In this document: positions 46,161 to 55,097 of the stretch, piece after piece | Position numbering within the stretch: position 1 is the first letter of the stretch | How the letters are laid out: each line of letters opens with the position of its first letter | DNA from: Aquimarina latercula DSM 2041 | Lineage (GTDB): Bacteria > Bacteroidota > Bacteroidia > Flavobacteriales > Flavobacteriaceae | NCBI RefSeq assembly: GCF_000430645.1 | Contig: NZ_KE387187.1 | Span: forward strand, 1-64,000 | Direction of reading: 5' to 3' | Length of the DNA stretch: 64,000 nucleotides | Notes under the pieces: model-generated | The model's database searches: none | Told to the model about the DNA's origin: nothing | Seen by the model: the letters and a program-made list of their open reading frames with translations, nothing else | Position numbers and translations under genes: made by a program

Positions 46161-46790
46161 CTATACCTTATATTTTATTGGGAGGTGTACTACTTTTTTT
46201 GTTTCAAAAAAATCTTCTTCGAAATAGTCTTGTAAATTATACTGTGTTGCTTTGGGGAATGAGGTTAGTTCCTCTGTTAAATCCCCTCCTTTTAGATACA
46301 AAATACCATTAGATAATTCATGTATTGATTTTTTAGCTACATTCTTTCTAACCCATTTTACAAAATCGGGCATATTAGTAACTGCTCTACTTACAATAAA
46401 ATCAAAGCGCTCGTCGAATGTTCCTGCCCTGCGTTGTTCTGCTTTTACATTTTCCAAGCCTAAAGCACTAGAAACCTCATTTACAACACGTATTTTTTTA
46501 GCAATTACATCTACCAAGTAAAACTGAGTTTCTGGGAATAATATAGCTAACGGTATCCCAGGAAATCCACCACCTGTTCCAACATCCAACACACTTGTAC
46601 CTTCTTTAAATCCTTGAATTTTAGCAATCCCCAAAGAATGCAATACATGTCTTTCATATAATAGATCAATATCCTTTCTAGAAATCACATTAATTTTAGC
46701 ATTCCAATCTTTATATAATTCACCCAGTTGCGTAAACTTTTGTATTTGATCATCTGTTAAATCGGGGAAATATGTAAGTAGAATATTCAT
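46161..46790 (-). CDS. rsmG: 16S rRNA (guanine527-N7)-methyltransferase
   Basis: A 209-residue Rossmann methyltransferase that methylates G527 of 16S rRNA using SAM. The start is the ATG at 46790 (MNILLTYFPDL); a TTG at 46811 falls inside the -7 box. Hallmarks are WNAKINVISRKDIDLLYERHVLHSL (partial), the SAM loop VLDVGTGGGFPGIPLAI and FDFIVSRAV. Loss of this modification is known to give low-level streptomycin resistance in other bacteria. It converges with the MFS gene. Confidence 0.95.
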   Translation of the reverse strand: MNILLTYFPDLTDDQIQKFTQLGELYKDWNAKINVISRKDIDLLYERHVLHSLGIAKIQGFKEGTSVLDVGTGGGFPGIPLAILFPETQFYLVDVIAKKIRVVNEVSSALGLENVKAEQRRAGTFDERFDFIVSRAVTNMPDFVKWVRKNVAKKSIHELSNGILYLKGGDLTEELTSFPKATQYNLQDYFEEDFFETKKVVHLPIKYKV

Positions 46791-46808
46791 ACAGTAAATT
46801 TTAAACAG

Positions 46809-46816
46809 CAAAAATA
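46809..46816 (-). promoter_or_regulatory. -7 box of rsmG
   Basis: The minus strand reads TATTTTTG (TAnnTTTG), 18 nt upstream of the ATG at 46790. It overlaps the alternative TTG, which supports the ATG start. Confidence 0.5.
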
Positions 46817-46872
46817 CATGTTAACTTAATATATTTTACTACTTTTTAAGAAGTTAAAAAAATTTAAATACC

Positions 46873-46880
46873 TAACTTTA
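46873..46880 (+). promoter_or_regulatory. -7-like box before the desaturase gene
   Basis: TAACTTTA differs from TAnnTTTG at the last base and lies 46 nt before the ATG at 46927. Confidence 0.35.
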
Positions 46881-46926
46881 CCGAATAAATTATGACGAAT
46901 AACGTTAAGTCATAAACACAAAGCCC

Positions 46927-48027
46927 ATGACTACACCTACCGTGAAATTTAGTAGAGTAGATTCCGCAAAATTTTTCAGAACACTGAACAAACGTGTGAA
47001 TCAATATTTCAAAGAAAATAACATTAAACGTACAGGAAACTGGAAACTTCATTTGAAAACTATTATTATGTTTTCAATATTTCTTACGCCATATTTCTTA
47101 ATACTTACTCTAAATATATCTCAATGGTGGATGTTATTACTTACAGTTGTAATGGGTATTGGTATGGCTGGAGTAGGAATGAATGTAATGCATGATGGAA
47201 ATCATGGGTCATATTCTTCTAAAAAATGGATCAACAAATTAATGGGTAGCAGCATGTATGTACTAGCCGGAAATGTATATAACTGGCAAGTACAACACAA
47301 TGTACTTCATCACACATATACTAACATTCATGGACATGACGAAGATATGGATGCTGGTAGAGTTATACGTTTTACCAAACATGCAAAGTGGATGAAGTTC
47401 CATAAATTTCAGCACTATTACTCAGTGTTTCTATATGGTTTATTAACTTTTAATTGGGCCTTAACTACAGATTTCAAACAAACTAAGAGGTATTTAGCAC
47501 GTAAACTAGCATATGGGAAGCTACCAAGTCCTTTAAAGCAATGGAGCACTATTGTAATTACAAAAATTATTTACGTATTGATCTGGATTGTTATCCCAAT
47601 GATTATCATGTCTGTTTCTTGGTGGAAAATCCTAATAGGTTTTTTCGTGATGCACTATGTAGCAGGACTTATTTTAAGTATTGTTTTTCAATTAGCGCAT
47701 ATGGTAGAAGAAGCACAAATGCCGCTTCCTGATACTACAGGAACTATGAAAAATACTTGGGCAATACACCAGTTATTTACTACTGTAAATTTTTCGACAA
47801 AAAACAGATTGATCAACTGGTTTACCGGGGGGTTAAATCATCAAGTGGAGCACCACATTTTTCCACATATTAGTCACATCCATTATACTAAAATTTCTAA
47901 AATTGTTAAGCAAACTGCGCAAGAATTTAATTTACCGTATAATGAATACAAAACCACTCGCAAAGCGATTGTCGCCCATTTCAAACACTTAAAAGAAATG
48001 GGGATTAAACCCGCGATGCAGTCATAA
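46927..48027 (+). CDS. Membrane fatty acid desaturase (acyl-CoA/acyl-lipid, linoleoyl-CoA-type)
   Basis: A 366-residue di-iron membrane enzyme. The three histidine boxes are complete: HDGNH (89-93), HNVLHH (124-129) and QVEHH (306-310). Hydrophobic helices lie at about 45-62, 68-86, 212-230 and 235-258. The Q in the last box is typical of front-end (delta-5/6-type) desaturases, yet no fused cytochrome b5 domain is present, as usual in bacteria. It would introduce a double bond into fatty acyl chains and so adjust membrane fluidity. A 22-nt gap precedes the aminotransferase gene. Confidence 0.92.
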   Translation: MTTPTVKFSRVDSAKFFRTLNKRVNQYFKENNIKRTGNWKLHLKTIIMFSIFLTPYFLILTLNISQWWMLLLTVVMGIGMAGVGMNVMHDGNHGSYSSKKWINKLMGSSMYVLAGNVYNWQVQHNVLHHTYTNIHGHDEDMDAGRVIRFTKHAKWMKFHKFQHYYSVFLYGLLTFNWALTTDFKQTKRYLARKLAYGKLPSPLKQWSTIVITKIIYVLIWIVIPMIIMSVSWWKILIGFFVMHYVAGLILSIVFQLAHMVEEAQMPLPDTTGTMKNTWAIHQLFTTVNFSTKNRLINWFTGGLNHQVEHHIFPHISHIHYTKISKIVKQTAQEFNLPYNEYKTTRKAIVAHFKHLKEMGIKPAMQS

Positions 48028-48049
48028 CTTTTATTTACCAATTACCAAA

Positions 48050-49258
48050 ATGAGCACACAAGTATCGGAAATGAGCATTCAATTATCAGACAAAATCAAC
48101 AAGCTTAAAGCCTCTGCAACTTTAGCAATGGCTGCAAAAGCAAGAGAATTAAGAGCAGAAGGAAAGGATATTATCGGTTTAAGTTTAGGAGAACCTGACT
48201 TTAATACTCCAGATTTTATTAAAGACGCCGCAATTAAGGCTGTTAATGACAATTATAATTCTTATACTCCAGTAGATGGATATGTAGAATTAAAGGACGC
48301 GATTATAACAAAGTTTAAAAGAGACAATAATTTAAGTTATGATCACTCCCAGATTGTTGTATCGACTGGTGCAAAACAATCTCTTTACAATGTAGCTCAG
48401 GTATATTTAAATCCAGGAGATGAAGTTATACTCCCATGCCCTTATTGGGTAAGTTATAGTGACATTGTAAAACTAGCAGAAGGTGTTCCTGTAGAAGTTA
48501 AAACTTCGATAGAAAATGACTTTAAAATGACTGCTGATCAATTAGAAAAAGCCATAACTCCTAAGACTAAAATGATTTGGTATAGCTCTCCTTGTAACCC
48601 AAGTGGATCTATATATAGCAAAGATGAATTAAGAGCATTAGCAGATGTTCTTCAAAAATACCCAGATATTATTGTCGTTAGTGATGAAATCTATGAACAT
48701 ATTAATTATGTTGGTGATCATGCTTCAATGGCTCAATTTGACGATATGTACGAGAGAACGGTAACTGTTAATGGAGTTGCTAAAGCTTTTGCCATGACTG
48801 GATGGAGAATTGGATATATAGGAGCTCCAAAAGCGATTGCTAGAGCTTGTAATAAAATGCAAGGACAAGTAACTAGTGGCGCTAATTGTATTGCGCAAAG
48901 GGCAGTAATTACAGCCTTAGAAGCTCCGGTTAGTAAAATCCAATACATGGTTGATGAATTTAAAAACCGTAGAAAATTAATTTTAGATTTGTTAGCCGAA
49001 ATCCCGGGATTTGAATGCAATGAACCAGAAGGAGCATTCTACGTCTTCCCCGATGTTTCTTACTACTTTGGTAAAACTATTAATGGAAATATAATAAAAA
49101 ACGCTTCTGATTTCTCTATGTTTTTATTAGAACAAGCGAATGTTGCTACGGTAACTGGAGATGCTTTTGGGAATGGAAATTGTATTAGAATTTCTTATGC
49201 CGCAAGTACAGAGCAAATCAAAGAAGCAATCAATAGAATTAAAAAAGCATTAAGCTAA
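48050..49258 (+). CDS. Class I pyridoxal-phosphate aminotransferase (aspartate aminotransferase type)
   Basis: A 402-residue PLP enzyme. The lysine that binds the cofactor is Lys245 in NGVAKAFAMTGWRIGY. Other conserved residues are Asn183 (SPCNPSGSIYS), Asp212 and Tyr215 (VVSDEIYEH) and the GEPDFNTP N-terminal segment. It is the fold-type I, subgroup I-gamma pattern of bacterial aspartate aminotransferases, which convert aspartate and 2-oxoglutarate to oxaloacetate and glutamate. A related aromatic-acceptor activity cannot be excluded. It is followed by a strong terminator and follows the desaturase gene by 22 nt. Confidence 0.93.
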   Translation: MSTQVSEMSIQLSDKINKLKASATLAMAAKARELRAEGKDIIGLSLGEPDFNTPDFIKDAAIKAVNDNYNSYTPVDGYVELKDAIITKFKRDNNLSYDHSQIVVSTGAKQSLYNVAQVYLNPGDEVILPCPYWVSYSDIVKLAEGVPVEVKTSIENDFKMTADQLEKAITPKTKMIWYSSPCNPSGSIYSKDELRALADVLQKYPDIIVVSDEIYEHINYVGDHASMAQFDDMYERTVTVNGVAKAFAMTGWRIGYIGAPKAIARACNKMQGQVTSGANCIAQRAVITALEAPVSKIQYMVDEFKNRRKLILDLLAEIPGFECNEPEGAFYVFPDVSYYFGKTINGNIIKNASDFSMFLLEQANVATVTGDAFGNGNCIRISYAASTEQIKEAINRIKKALS

Positions 49259-49284
49259 ATTAGCAATACTGTATAACTTTTATT

Positions 49285-49321
49285 AAAAAGCCGATGATTC
49301 AATAAAAATTATCGGCTTTTT
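49285..49321 (+). terminator. Terminator after the aminotransferase gene
   Basis: AAAAAGCCGAT (49285-49295) pairs exactly with ATCGGCTTTTT (49311-49321), giving an 11-bp stem with a 15-nt loop. Confidence 0.85.
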
Positions 49322-49439
49322 ATTTTCCTAAAAATAAATTACTGTTTTTTGAGTTATTAGATTGCTATATTAAATGTTTTGGGGAAAACACTTAAGAAGA
49401 GATAATTGTAGTTTGAACATAAATAACAATCTTAAAACC

Positions 49440-49447
49440 TACTTTTG
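49440..49447 (+). promoter_or_regulatory. -7 box of the 49453 gene
   Basis: TACTTTTG is an exact TAnnTTTG match ending 5 nt before the ATG at 49453. Transcription would start at or next to the start codon, so the message may be leaderless. Confidence 0.45.
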
Positions 49448-49452
49448 TATTT

Positions 49453-49731
49453 ATGGACATTCTTGAAAAAGAACGTATTGTTCAAAAAAATGTGCTTGAA
49501 ATTTTTAAAGAAAATTTTAATAGCCCTTATTCCGAAGATGAAATTCTAAACTATACTCCTTCTGATGTAGAGGATACTGTTTCATATTATGAGTCAATTC
49601 TTGATATCTTTTTTATCGAACCAGAATACCTACAAAGTGTAAAAGGCTGTGTAAAGGATACTATTAAAAAAGTCGCAGAGCTTTGGCATATCAACCCATA
49701 TGCTTTTGGCCCTTGGGAAGAATCTTATTAA
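49453..49731 (+). CDS. Small conserved-looking protein of unknown function
   Basis: A 92-residue acidic protein without signal peptide or membrane helix (MDILEKERIVQKNVLEIFKE ... FGPWEESY). Predicted mainly helical: YSEDEILNYTPSDVEDTVSYY suggests a compact helical domain. I do not recognise a family. A perfect -7 box immediately precedes it, and its 3' end is 21 nt from the convergent trkH end, both of which support a real gene. No operon partner. Confidence 0.65.
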   Translation: MDILEKERIVQKNVLEIFKENFNSPYSEDEILNYTPSDVEDTVSYYESILDIFFIEPEYLQSVKGCVKDTIKKVAELWHINPYAFGPWEESY

Positions 49732-49752
49732 TTATTCAACTACGATAAAATA

Positions 49753-51249
49753 CTATCTGTTCCTCCAGAAGAAAGGAGTAAGCAAAATAAGAACTGTGAA
49801 CAGCTCTAATCTTCCTATAAGCATTAGAAAAGAACACCACCATTTACCAAAGGCTGGCAGTACATCAAAATTATTTACAGGACTTAGCTTACCTAAAGCA
49901 GGTCCAACGTTCCCTAAAGACGAGGCAGCTCCACCTATAGCAGTTTCAAAATCCAGTCCTAACATTCCTAACACTAAAGACCCTATTATAAAGGATAACA
50001 TATACAATATAAAAAATGCTAATATATTAAACACAATCTCTTTAGAAACCGCTCTTTGATTATAACGCACAGGCAACACAGCTCTAGGATGTAATGTCCT
50101 TTTAAATTCTAAAATACCATTACGAATTGTAATAAGATGCCTTACTATTTTCATCCCACCTGCTGTGGATCCCGCCGAACCTCCTAAAAACATTAATCCA
50201 AAGAATACTATCTTCAAAAAAGGAGTCCAAACCGTAAAATCAGCAGAAACAAAACCTGTAGTAGTAATAACAGCCAACACCTGAAACAAAGAATGCCTAA
50301 AAGCGCTTTCTGCCTCTCCAAAAACCATAGGATGATCTATAACAGAATTCGCTGGATCTGCTTTTAAATAAATAATTAATGCGGCTATAGCGGTAAAAGC
50401 CACTATAGAAATTCCGTACCATTTAAACTCTTCGTCTTTAAGAAATTTTCCGAATTTTCCTTTAAAACCAAAGTAACTCAAGATAAAATTCATTCCTGCA
50501 AGGAACATAAACAAAATAATGATATACTGTATTAAGGGTTGATCATTCCAATAAGCGACACTTGCATTTTTTGTAGAAAACCCTCCTGTAGACAATGTAC
50601 TAAGTGCATGATTTATCGCATCAAAGAAATCCATCCCGGCAAGTTTCAATAAGATTGTCTCTGCCGCTGTATACCCAAAATATATTAGCCATAACCTTTT
50701 TGCAGTATCAGTGATCCTTGGATGTAACTTATCAGCGCTTGGACCAGGAGCTTCTGCTGCAAATAACTGCATCCCTCCTATTCCCAACAACGGAAGAATA
50801 GCTACAGCAAGAACAATAATCCCCATTCCACCGATCCAATGTGTAAGACTACGCCAAAAGAGAACACCTTTAGGAACAATTTCTATTTCATTAAGGATAG
50901 AGGCTCCGGTTGTAGTATAACCAGACATTGTCTCAAAGAAAGCATTGGTAAATGATGGAATTGCTTCAGAAAATATATACGGTAGCGTTCCACTTAAAGA
51001 CATGAATATCCATCCAAATGTAACAACGATATACCCTTCTCGTTTATTTATTGATTTTTGATGTTCCTTAGTAAGAAACATTAAAATTATACCCACAAAC
51101 ATAGTCGATAATGCTGCTAACATTATCTGCATTGTAACACCGTCTTTATAAATAAAACTTACAATGGTTGCTATTAGCATAAAACCTCCATTACAGAGCA
51201 ATAGAAGCCCCATAATATGAGTAATAATTTTAAAGTTTAGTTTGGACAT
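49753..51249 (-). CDS. trkH: Trk-type potassium uptake transmembrane protein TrkH/TrkG
   Basis: A 498-residue channel-like subunit with four M1-P-M2 repeats. Selectivity-filter segments are visible: GYTTTGAS (about 110), LSTGGFSTKNAS (about 220), TTTGFVSAD (about 318) and SLGNVGPAL (about 443). KTKTTGG-type glycine signatures and charged C-terminal ends are family-typical. With the cytoplasmic gating protein TrkA it takes up K+ driven by membrane potential. It is the second gene of trkA-trkH, with 1 nt between them, and converges on the small gene at 49453. Confidence 0.95.
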   Translation of the reverse strand: MSKLNFKIITHIMGLLLLCNGGFMLIATIVSFIYKDGVTMQIMLAALSTMFVGIILMFLTKEHQKSINKREGYIVVTFGWIFMSLSGTLPYIFSEAIPSFTNAFFETMSGYTTTGASILNEIEIVPKGVLFWRSLTHWIGGMGIIVLAVAILPLLGIGGMQLFAAEAPGPSADKLHPRITDTAKRLWLIYFGYTAAETILLKLAGMDFFDAINHALSTLSTGGFSTKNASVAYWNDQPLIQYIIILFMFLAGMNFILSYFGFKGKFGKFLKDEEFKWYGISIVAFTAIAALIIYLKADPANSVIDHPMVFGEAESAFRHSLFQVLAVITTTGFVSADFTVWTPFLKIVFFGLMFLGGSAGSTAGGMKIVRHLITIRNGILEFKRTLHPRAVLPVRYNQRAVSKEIVFNILAFFILYMLSFIIGSLVLGMLGLDFETAIGGAASSLGNVGPALGKLSPVNNFDVLPAFGKWWCSFLMLIGRLELFTVLILLTPFFWRNR

Positions 51250-51250
51250 G

Positions 51251-52600
51251 TTACAAGAAAAGGTTTTCTATTTTCTTAATAGATTTAGGTAGACAACATA
51301 CCACTACTCGATCTCCTGCTTTAATATAAAAACCTCCTAAAGGAATCATCCCAACTCCATCTCTTATAACTCCAGCTATAATAGCGGAACGAGGAAAATC
51401 AAGATCTCTAATTAGGTTATCACTTACTTCGGAAGTTGGTTTTACAATAAACTCCAACAACTCGGCATTCATATTATTAAGCTTCGTCATAGCAACTACC
51501 TCTCCTTTTCGGATAAATCTAAAAATATTATTAGCTGCTAATAGTTTTTTATTGATTAATGTATCAATACCTATAGAATGAGAAAGCTGGAAATAATCCA
51601 TATTCTCTACCAAGGCAATTGTTTTACGCACTCCTTTAGATTTAGCTACTAAACAAGACATGATGTTGGTTTCAGAGTTACCTGTTACTGCAATAAACGC
51701 ATCCATATCATCTATATTCTCTTCTTCAAGCAATTCTACATTTCGTCCATCCCCATTAATAATCAATGCATTTGGTAAATCGTCCGCTAAGTCAAATGCT
51801 TTGTCTTTATCACTTTCGATCAGCTTTACTCTAAATTTATGATCACATAGATCACAGGTAGTTTTATGTCCAATTTTACTACCTCCCAAGATCATCACTT
51901 TTTTAATTTGTTCTTTTACTTTACCCGTTAACTTGTAAAGCTCATCTACTCCTCCTTTAGAAGTAACAAAATAAACCTGATCTCCTTCCTTAAATTTTGT
52001 ATCTCCTCTAGGAATTATTGTGTATTGCGTTCCCGATCTTTGAATGGCTATTGGCATAAAATGAAGTTCCGGAAAAATCTCGGCAGCCTCTCTAACAGTT
52101 TTATCCACAAACAATGCGCTGCTAGAAAGAGTCGTTCCTACCATGGTTAGTGCACCATCCTCAAACTCATAACTATCACTAAAAGCCGATTGATTTAATA
52201 ATAATTCTATCTCACTTGCCGCTAGTGCTTCTGGAGAAATCAATTCAGCAATTCCAAACTTGATAAAACCAACTTCTTCTTTATTCTCTATAAATTCTGT
52301 ATTGGAAATTCTGGCAATTGTTCGCTTAGCACCTAATTGTTTTGCTAAAACACATACGGTAATATTGGTAGTCTCACTAGAGGTAACACTAATCACCATA
52401 TCAACATTCTGTACTCTGGCATCTTTTAAAATACTTATTGAGGTAGCATCTCCCTTAATCACTCTAATATCCAGATGGCTATCAGCATAATTTAAGCATT
52501 CCTTATCAGGATCAATCAGGGTAATATCCTGAGATTCAAATGAAAGTAATTTTGCCAAATGAAATCCTACTTCACCAGCACCGGCAATAATAATTTTCAT
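51251..52600 (-). CDS. trkA: Trk potassium uptake regulatory protein TrkA
   Basis: A 449-residue cytoplasmic protein with duplicated RCK modules. The first Rossmann domain starts IIIAGAGEVGFHLAKLL (nucleotide-binding glycines), and a second starts VMILGGSKIGHKTTCDL at about 232. Each is followed by a TrkA_C segment (about 135-220 and 370-449). NAD+/NADH and ATP/ADP binding gates the partner channel TrkH. It is the first gene of the operon; a perfect -7 box lies about 100 nt upstream. Confidence 0.95.
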   Translation of the reverse strand: MKIIIAGAGEVGFHLAKLLSFESQDITLIDPDKECLNYADSHLDIRVIKGDATSISILKDARVQNVDMVISVTSSETTNITVCVLAKQLGAKRTIARISNTEFIENKEEVGFIKFGIAELISPEALAASEIELLLNQSAFSDSYEFEDGALTMVGTTLSSSALFVDKTVREAAEIFPELHFMPIAIQRSGTQYTIIPRGDTKFKEGDQVYFVTSKGGVDELYKLTGKVKEQIKKVMILGGSKIGHKTTCDLCDHKFRVKLIESDKDKAFDLADDLPNALIINGDGRNVELLEEENIDDMDAFIAVTGNSETNIMSCLVAKSKGVRKTIALVENMDYFQLSHSIGIDTLINKKLLAANNIFRFIRKGEVVAMTKLNNMNAELLEFIVKPTSEVSDNLIRDLDFPRSAIIAGVIRDGVGMIPLGGFYIKAGDRVVVCCLPKSIKKIENLFL

Positions 52601-52933
52601 CTGTGTTTTCTGTTATTTATCATCAAAAGATAAAATTAAACTTCAGCAAAATCCCCTTAATAACAAAGTGAAAATTTCTTGCTGAAAAATAAAAGCCTAC
52701 AAAGATAGTGGAATTTCATTAATTCATAAAACAATTAATAACTAGTCACTTATTTTATATCTACTATTCCATTTAAATTAACAAGAACATAGAGCTTACC
52801 AAAAATCCGCTGTACCAGCATTCATAGACAACTAATCATTAAACTACAGAATCATTAATAATACTTAAACACATCTGTAACAAAAAACATACTTTAACCG
52901 TCTTAAAAGAACATCATCAATCAAAAAACAATC
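52601..52933. other. 333-nt divergent intergenic region
   Basis: Between trkA (minus) and a serine hydrolase gene (plus). It holds a minus-strand -7 box at 52700-52707. No coding sequence, tRNA or strong hairpin seen. Confidence 0.45.
52700..52707 (-). promoter_or_regulatory. -7 box of trkAH
   Basis: The minus strand reads TATCTTTG (exact TAnnTTTG), about 100 nt before the trkA ATG; the -33 element is weak. Confidence 0.5.
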
Positions 52934-54034
52934 ATGAAACATTCTGCATTAAGTATTTCAATATTTATAATTTCTTCAATTCTATTCACTGTTAGTTGTA
53001 ACACAACAAACAACAACACCTCTTCAACGGAAAACAAAAGTGATCATATTATAGAAAATAAAATAGATTCATTATTAAAATCATTGCATCAAAACAGAAA
53101 ATTTAATGGAAATATTTTAATAGCTAAAAATGACCAAATCATATACAAAAACGAATTTGGCTTTTCTGATGGCTACAAAAAAAACATTCTTAAAGAGACT
53201 GACAGATTTAATATTGGTTCTATTTACAAGGAAATTCCCGCAATTGCAATTATGCAATTAGAAGAAAAAGGTCTTTTACAATTAAACGACCCCATTAAAA
53301 AACACCTTAGTTACTTACCGGATTGGTCTAACAATATTAAGATTATTAATCTTTTACAATACACAAGCGGATTACCTAAAATTGATTGGAGAAAACATAA
53401 AATAATAAATGATCAAAACCTAATAAATGATTTATCAGAAATATCTAATTTAGAATTTACACCTGGAGAAGATTACATATACACAAATTTCAGCCCTTTC
53501 TTACTTTCTAAAATAATAGAAAGTATCACAGATACAACCTTCTCTTCTTATGTAAACCAAAACATAATAAAACCTCTACATTTAGAACAAAGTACATTTA
53601 ACACCTCATTTCCATACAAGAATAGGGATTCCATGGCCCTTCCATTTAACAACAAATTTGAAGAAGACAAACTTCCATTCATTATAAAATCTCCTATATT
53701 TCTATTTTCCACTACAACTAATGACCTTTTTCAACTTATAAAAAACCTGCATTCTGGTAATATCATCAATAAAAATTCATTACTCAAGATTAGCAAAACT
53801 GCAAATTTAGATAGGAATAACATGCAATCCGCGTTAGGAAATATCACCTATGAAAAAGAAAAAATAATAGAACACACACATCATGGAACTAGTGGTAACT
53901 ATGAATCTATCATAAGTAAAAATAAACTAAACAGTACTACCATTATTATTTTAACAAACAACAAAAGTGGAAACATTCACGCTTTAAGAAATACTATTAT
54001 TGAATTAATAAAAACTAATAACGAAGTAAAATAA
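52934..54034 (+). CDS. Beta-lactamase/transpeptidase-fold serine hydrolase, lipoprotein
   Basis: A 366-residue lipoprotein (FTVSC, Cys22) of the class C beta-lactamase-related family. The catalytic motifs are S96-IY-K99 (NIGSIYKE), Y183-T-N185 (YIYTNFSPFL) and the HHGTSGNY triad near residue 318. LLQYTSGLP (about 140-148) is a common family segment. Most such proteins are esterases or peptidases, not antibiotic resistance enzymes, so no resistance is inferred. It would act in the periplasm or at the surface. The substrate is unknown. Confidence 0.88.
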   Translation: MKHSALSISIFIISSILFTVSCNTTNNNTSSTENKSDHIIENKIDSLLKSLHQNRKFNGNILIAKNDQIIYKNEFGFSDGYKKNILKETDRFNIGSIYKEIPAIAIMQLEEKGLLQLNDPIKKHLSYLPDWSNNIKIINLLQYTSGLPKIDWRKHKIINDQNLINDLSEISNLEFTPGEDYIYTNFSPFLLSKIIESITDTTFSSYVNQNIIKPLHLEQSTFNTSFPYKNRDSMALPFNNKFEEDKLPFIIKSPIFLFSTTTNDLFQLIKNLHSGNIINKNSLLKISKTANLDRNNMQSALGNITYEKEKIIEHTHHGTSGNYESIISKNKLNSTTIIILTNNKSGNIHALRNTIIELIKTNNEVK

Positions 54035-54173
54035 CAATTTCGTAATCTCCTTTTTTTTAAAAGAAATATTTCTAAACACAATTCATAAGCTAAAAACTAC
54101 AACTCAGTAATTATTCTTTTTAAGATTTCTGCAATAGCAACATCTTAGCAGTATAAATACTAACTTTTTATTT

Positions 54174-54971
54174 ATGAAAACGAAACTTATATTACTCGCA
54201 TTATTTATTACTAAATTTATTTTTGTCCAAGCACAAATGGACGATAAATTCTATTTCCCAAAAAAAGATTTAAGCCAGATAACATGGAAAAATCATGAAG
54301 AATTAATGATCAAGACAGAAACTGATACAATTTCTGTTTTAATTCTAAAACCAAAAGAAACACCAAAAGCAACTATATTTTATTTTCACGGAGCTGGGGG
54401 GAATATAACATACTACCTCCCCTTAACACAAATATTAGCAGAAAACAACTTTCAGGTAGTTATGATTGATTTTCGAGGGTACGGAAAATCAACAGGAACT
54501 CCTACACACAATAACATAGCTAAAGACGGTGAATTATTCTTCGAAACCCTTCTTAAGAAAAAAGGAATAAAAGAAACTCCAAAAATAATATATGGAGTCT
54601 CTATTGGAACTCAAATCGCTACTTTACTAGCCAAAAATCATCAAGATAAAATTGAAGGATTAGTGCTAGAAGGAACTATAGCATCCTTTACAGATATCGC
54701 TATGTATCATGTACCTGAGTACAAAGATTTTTTAGAAAAAAACTATATCTCTCCCTACGCGGCAAAAGAAGATATAAAAACAATTAATAAAATTTCTAAA
54801 CTCTTCTTGCATAGCAAAGAAGATAAAGATGTACCATTTACACAAGGCGAAACCGTATACAACAATGCATCGGAGCCAAAAGAGTTTCTAGAATTTAAAG
54901 GAGAACACCTACACGCACTTAAATACAAAAAGGAACAAATACTACAAAAAATCAATGAAATGATAGAATAA
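54174..54971 (+). CDS. Secreted alpha/beta hydrolase
   Basis: A 265-residue protein with a signal peptide (to about VQAQ, residue 21). The alpha/beta hydrolase core shows the oxyanion HGAGG (FYFHGAGG, about 66-73) and FRGYGKSTG, the nucleophile elbow GVSIGTQ (about 142-148). The final histidine lies in GEHLHAL (about 242-248), with an Asp in SKEDKDVPF as the acid. Members of this family hydrolyse esters, amides or thioesters. Nothing nearby indicates the substrate. It is downstream of another hydrolase by 139 nt but likely a separate transcript. Confidence 0.85.
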   Translation: MKTKLILLALFITKFIFVQAQMDDKFYFPKKDLSQITWKNHEELMIKTETDTISVLILKPKETPKATIFYFHGAGGNITYYLPLTQILAENNFQVVMIDFRGYGKSTGTPTHNNIAKDGELFFETLLKKKGIKETPKIIYGVSIGTQIATLLAKNHQDKIEGLVLEGTIASFTDIAMYHVPEYKDFLEKNYISPYAAKEDIKTINKISKLFLHSKEDKDVPFTQGETVYNNASEPKEFLEFKGEHLHALKYKKEQILQKINEMIE

Positions 54972-55074
54972 ATTTTATAAACAAACATTAATTACAAAAT
55001 TGATAAATAGAAGTAAAACAATAAGCTAATAACAACTTAATGACATTCTTTTCCTACGATCCATATCAAAAATG

Positions 55075-55082
55075 TATATTTG
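55075..55082 (+). promoter_or_regulatory. -7 box of menG-porT
   Basis: TATATTTG is an exact TAnnTTTG match, 15 nt upstream of the menG ATG at 55098; the -33 element is weak. Confidence 0.5.
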
Positions 55083-55097
55083 CCTAAATTTTTTTGA

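Noticed and set aside
49700..50059. Plus-strand frame overlapping the end of trkH
   Set aside because: It lies within the trkH coding region on the opposite strand and overlaps the small gene at 49453; translation looks random.
52934..54034. Beta-lactam resistance gene
   Set aside because: The protein has the serine beta-lactamase-like fold motifs, but this lipoprotein family is mostly esterases and peptidases; resistance is not supported.
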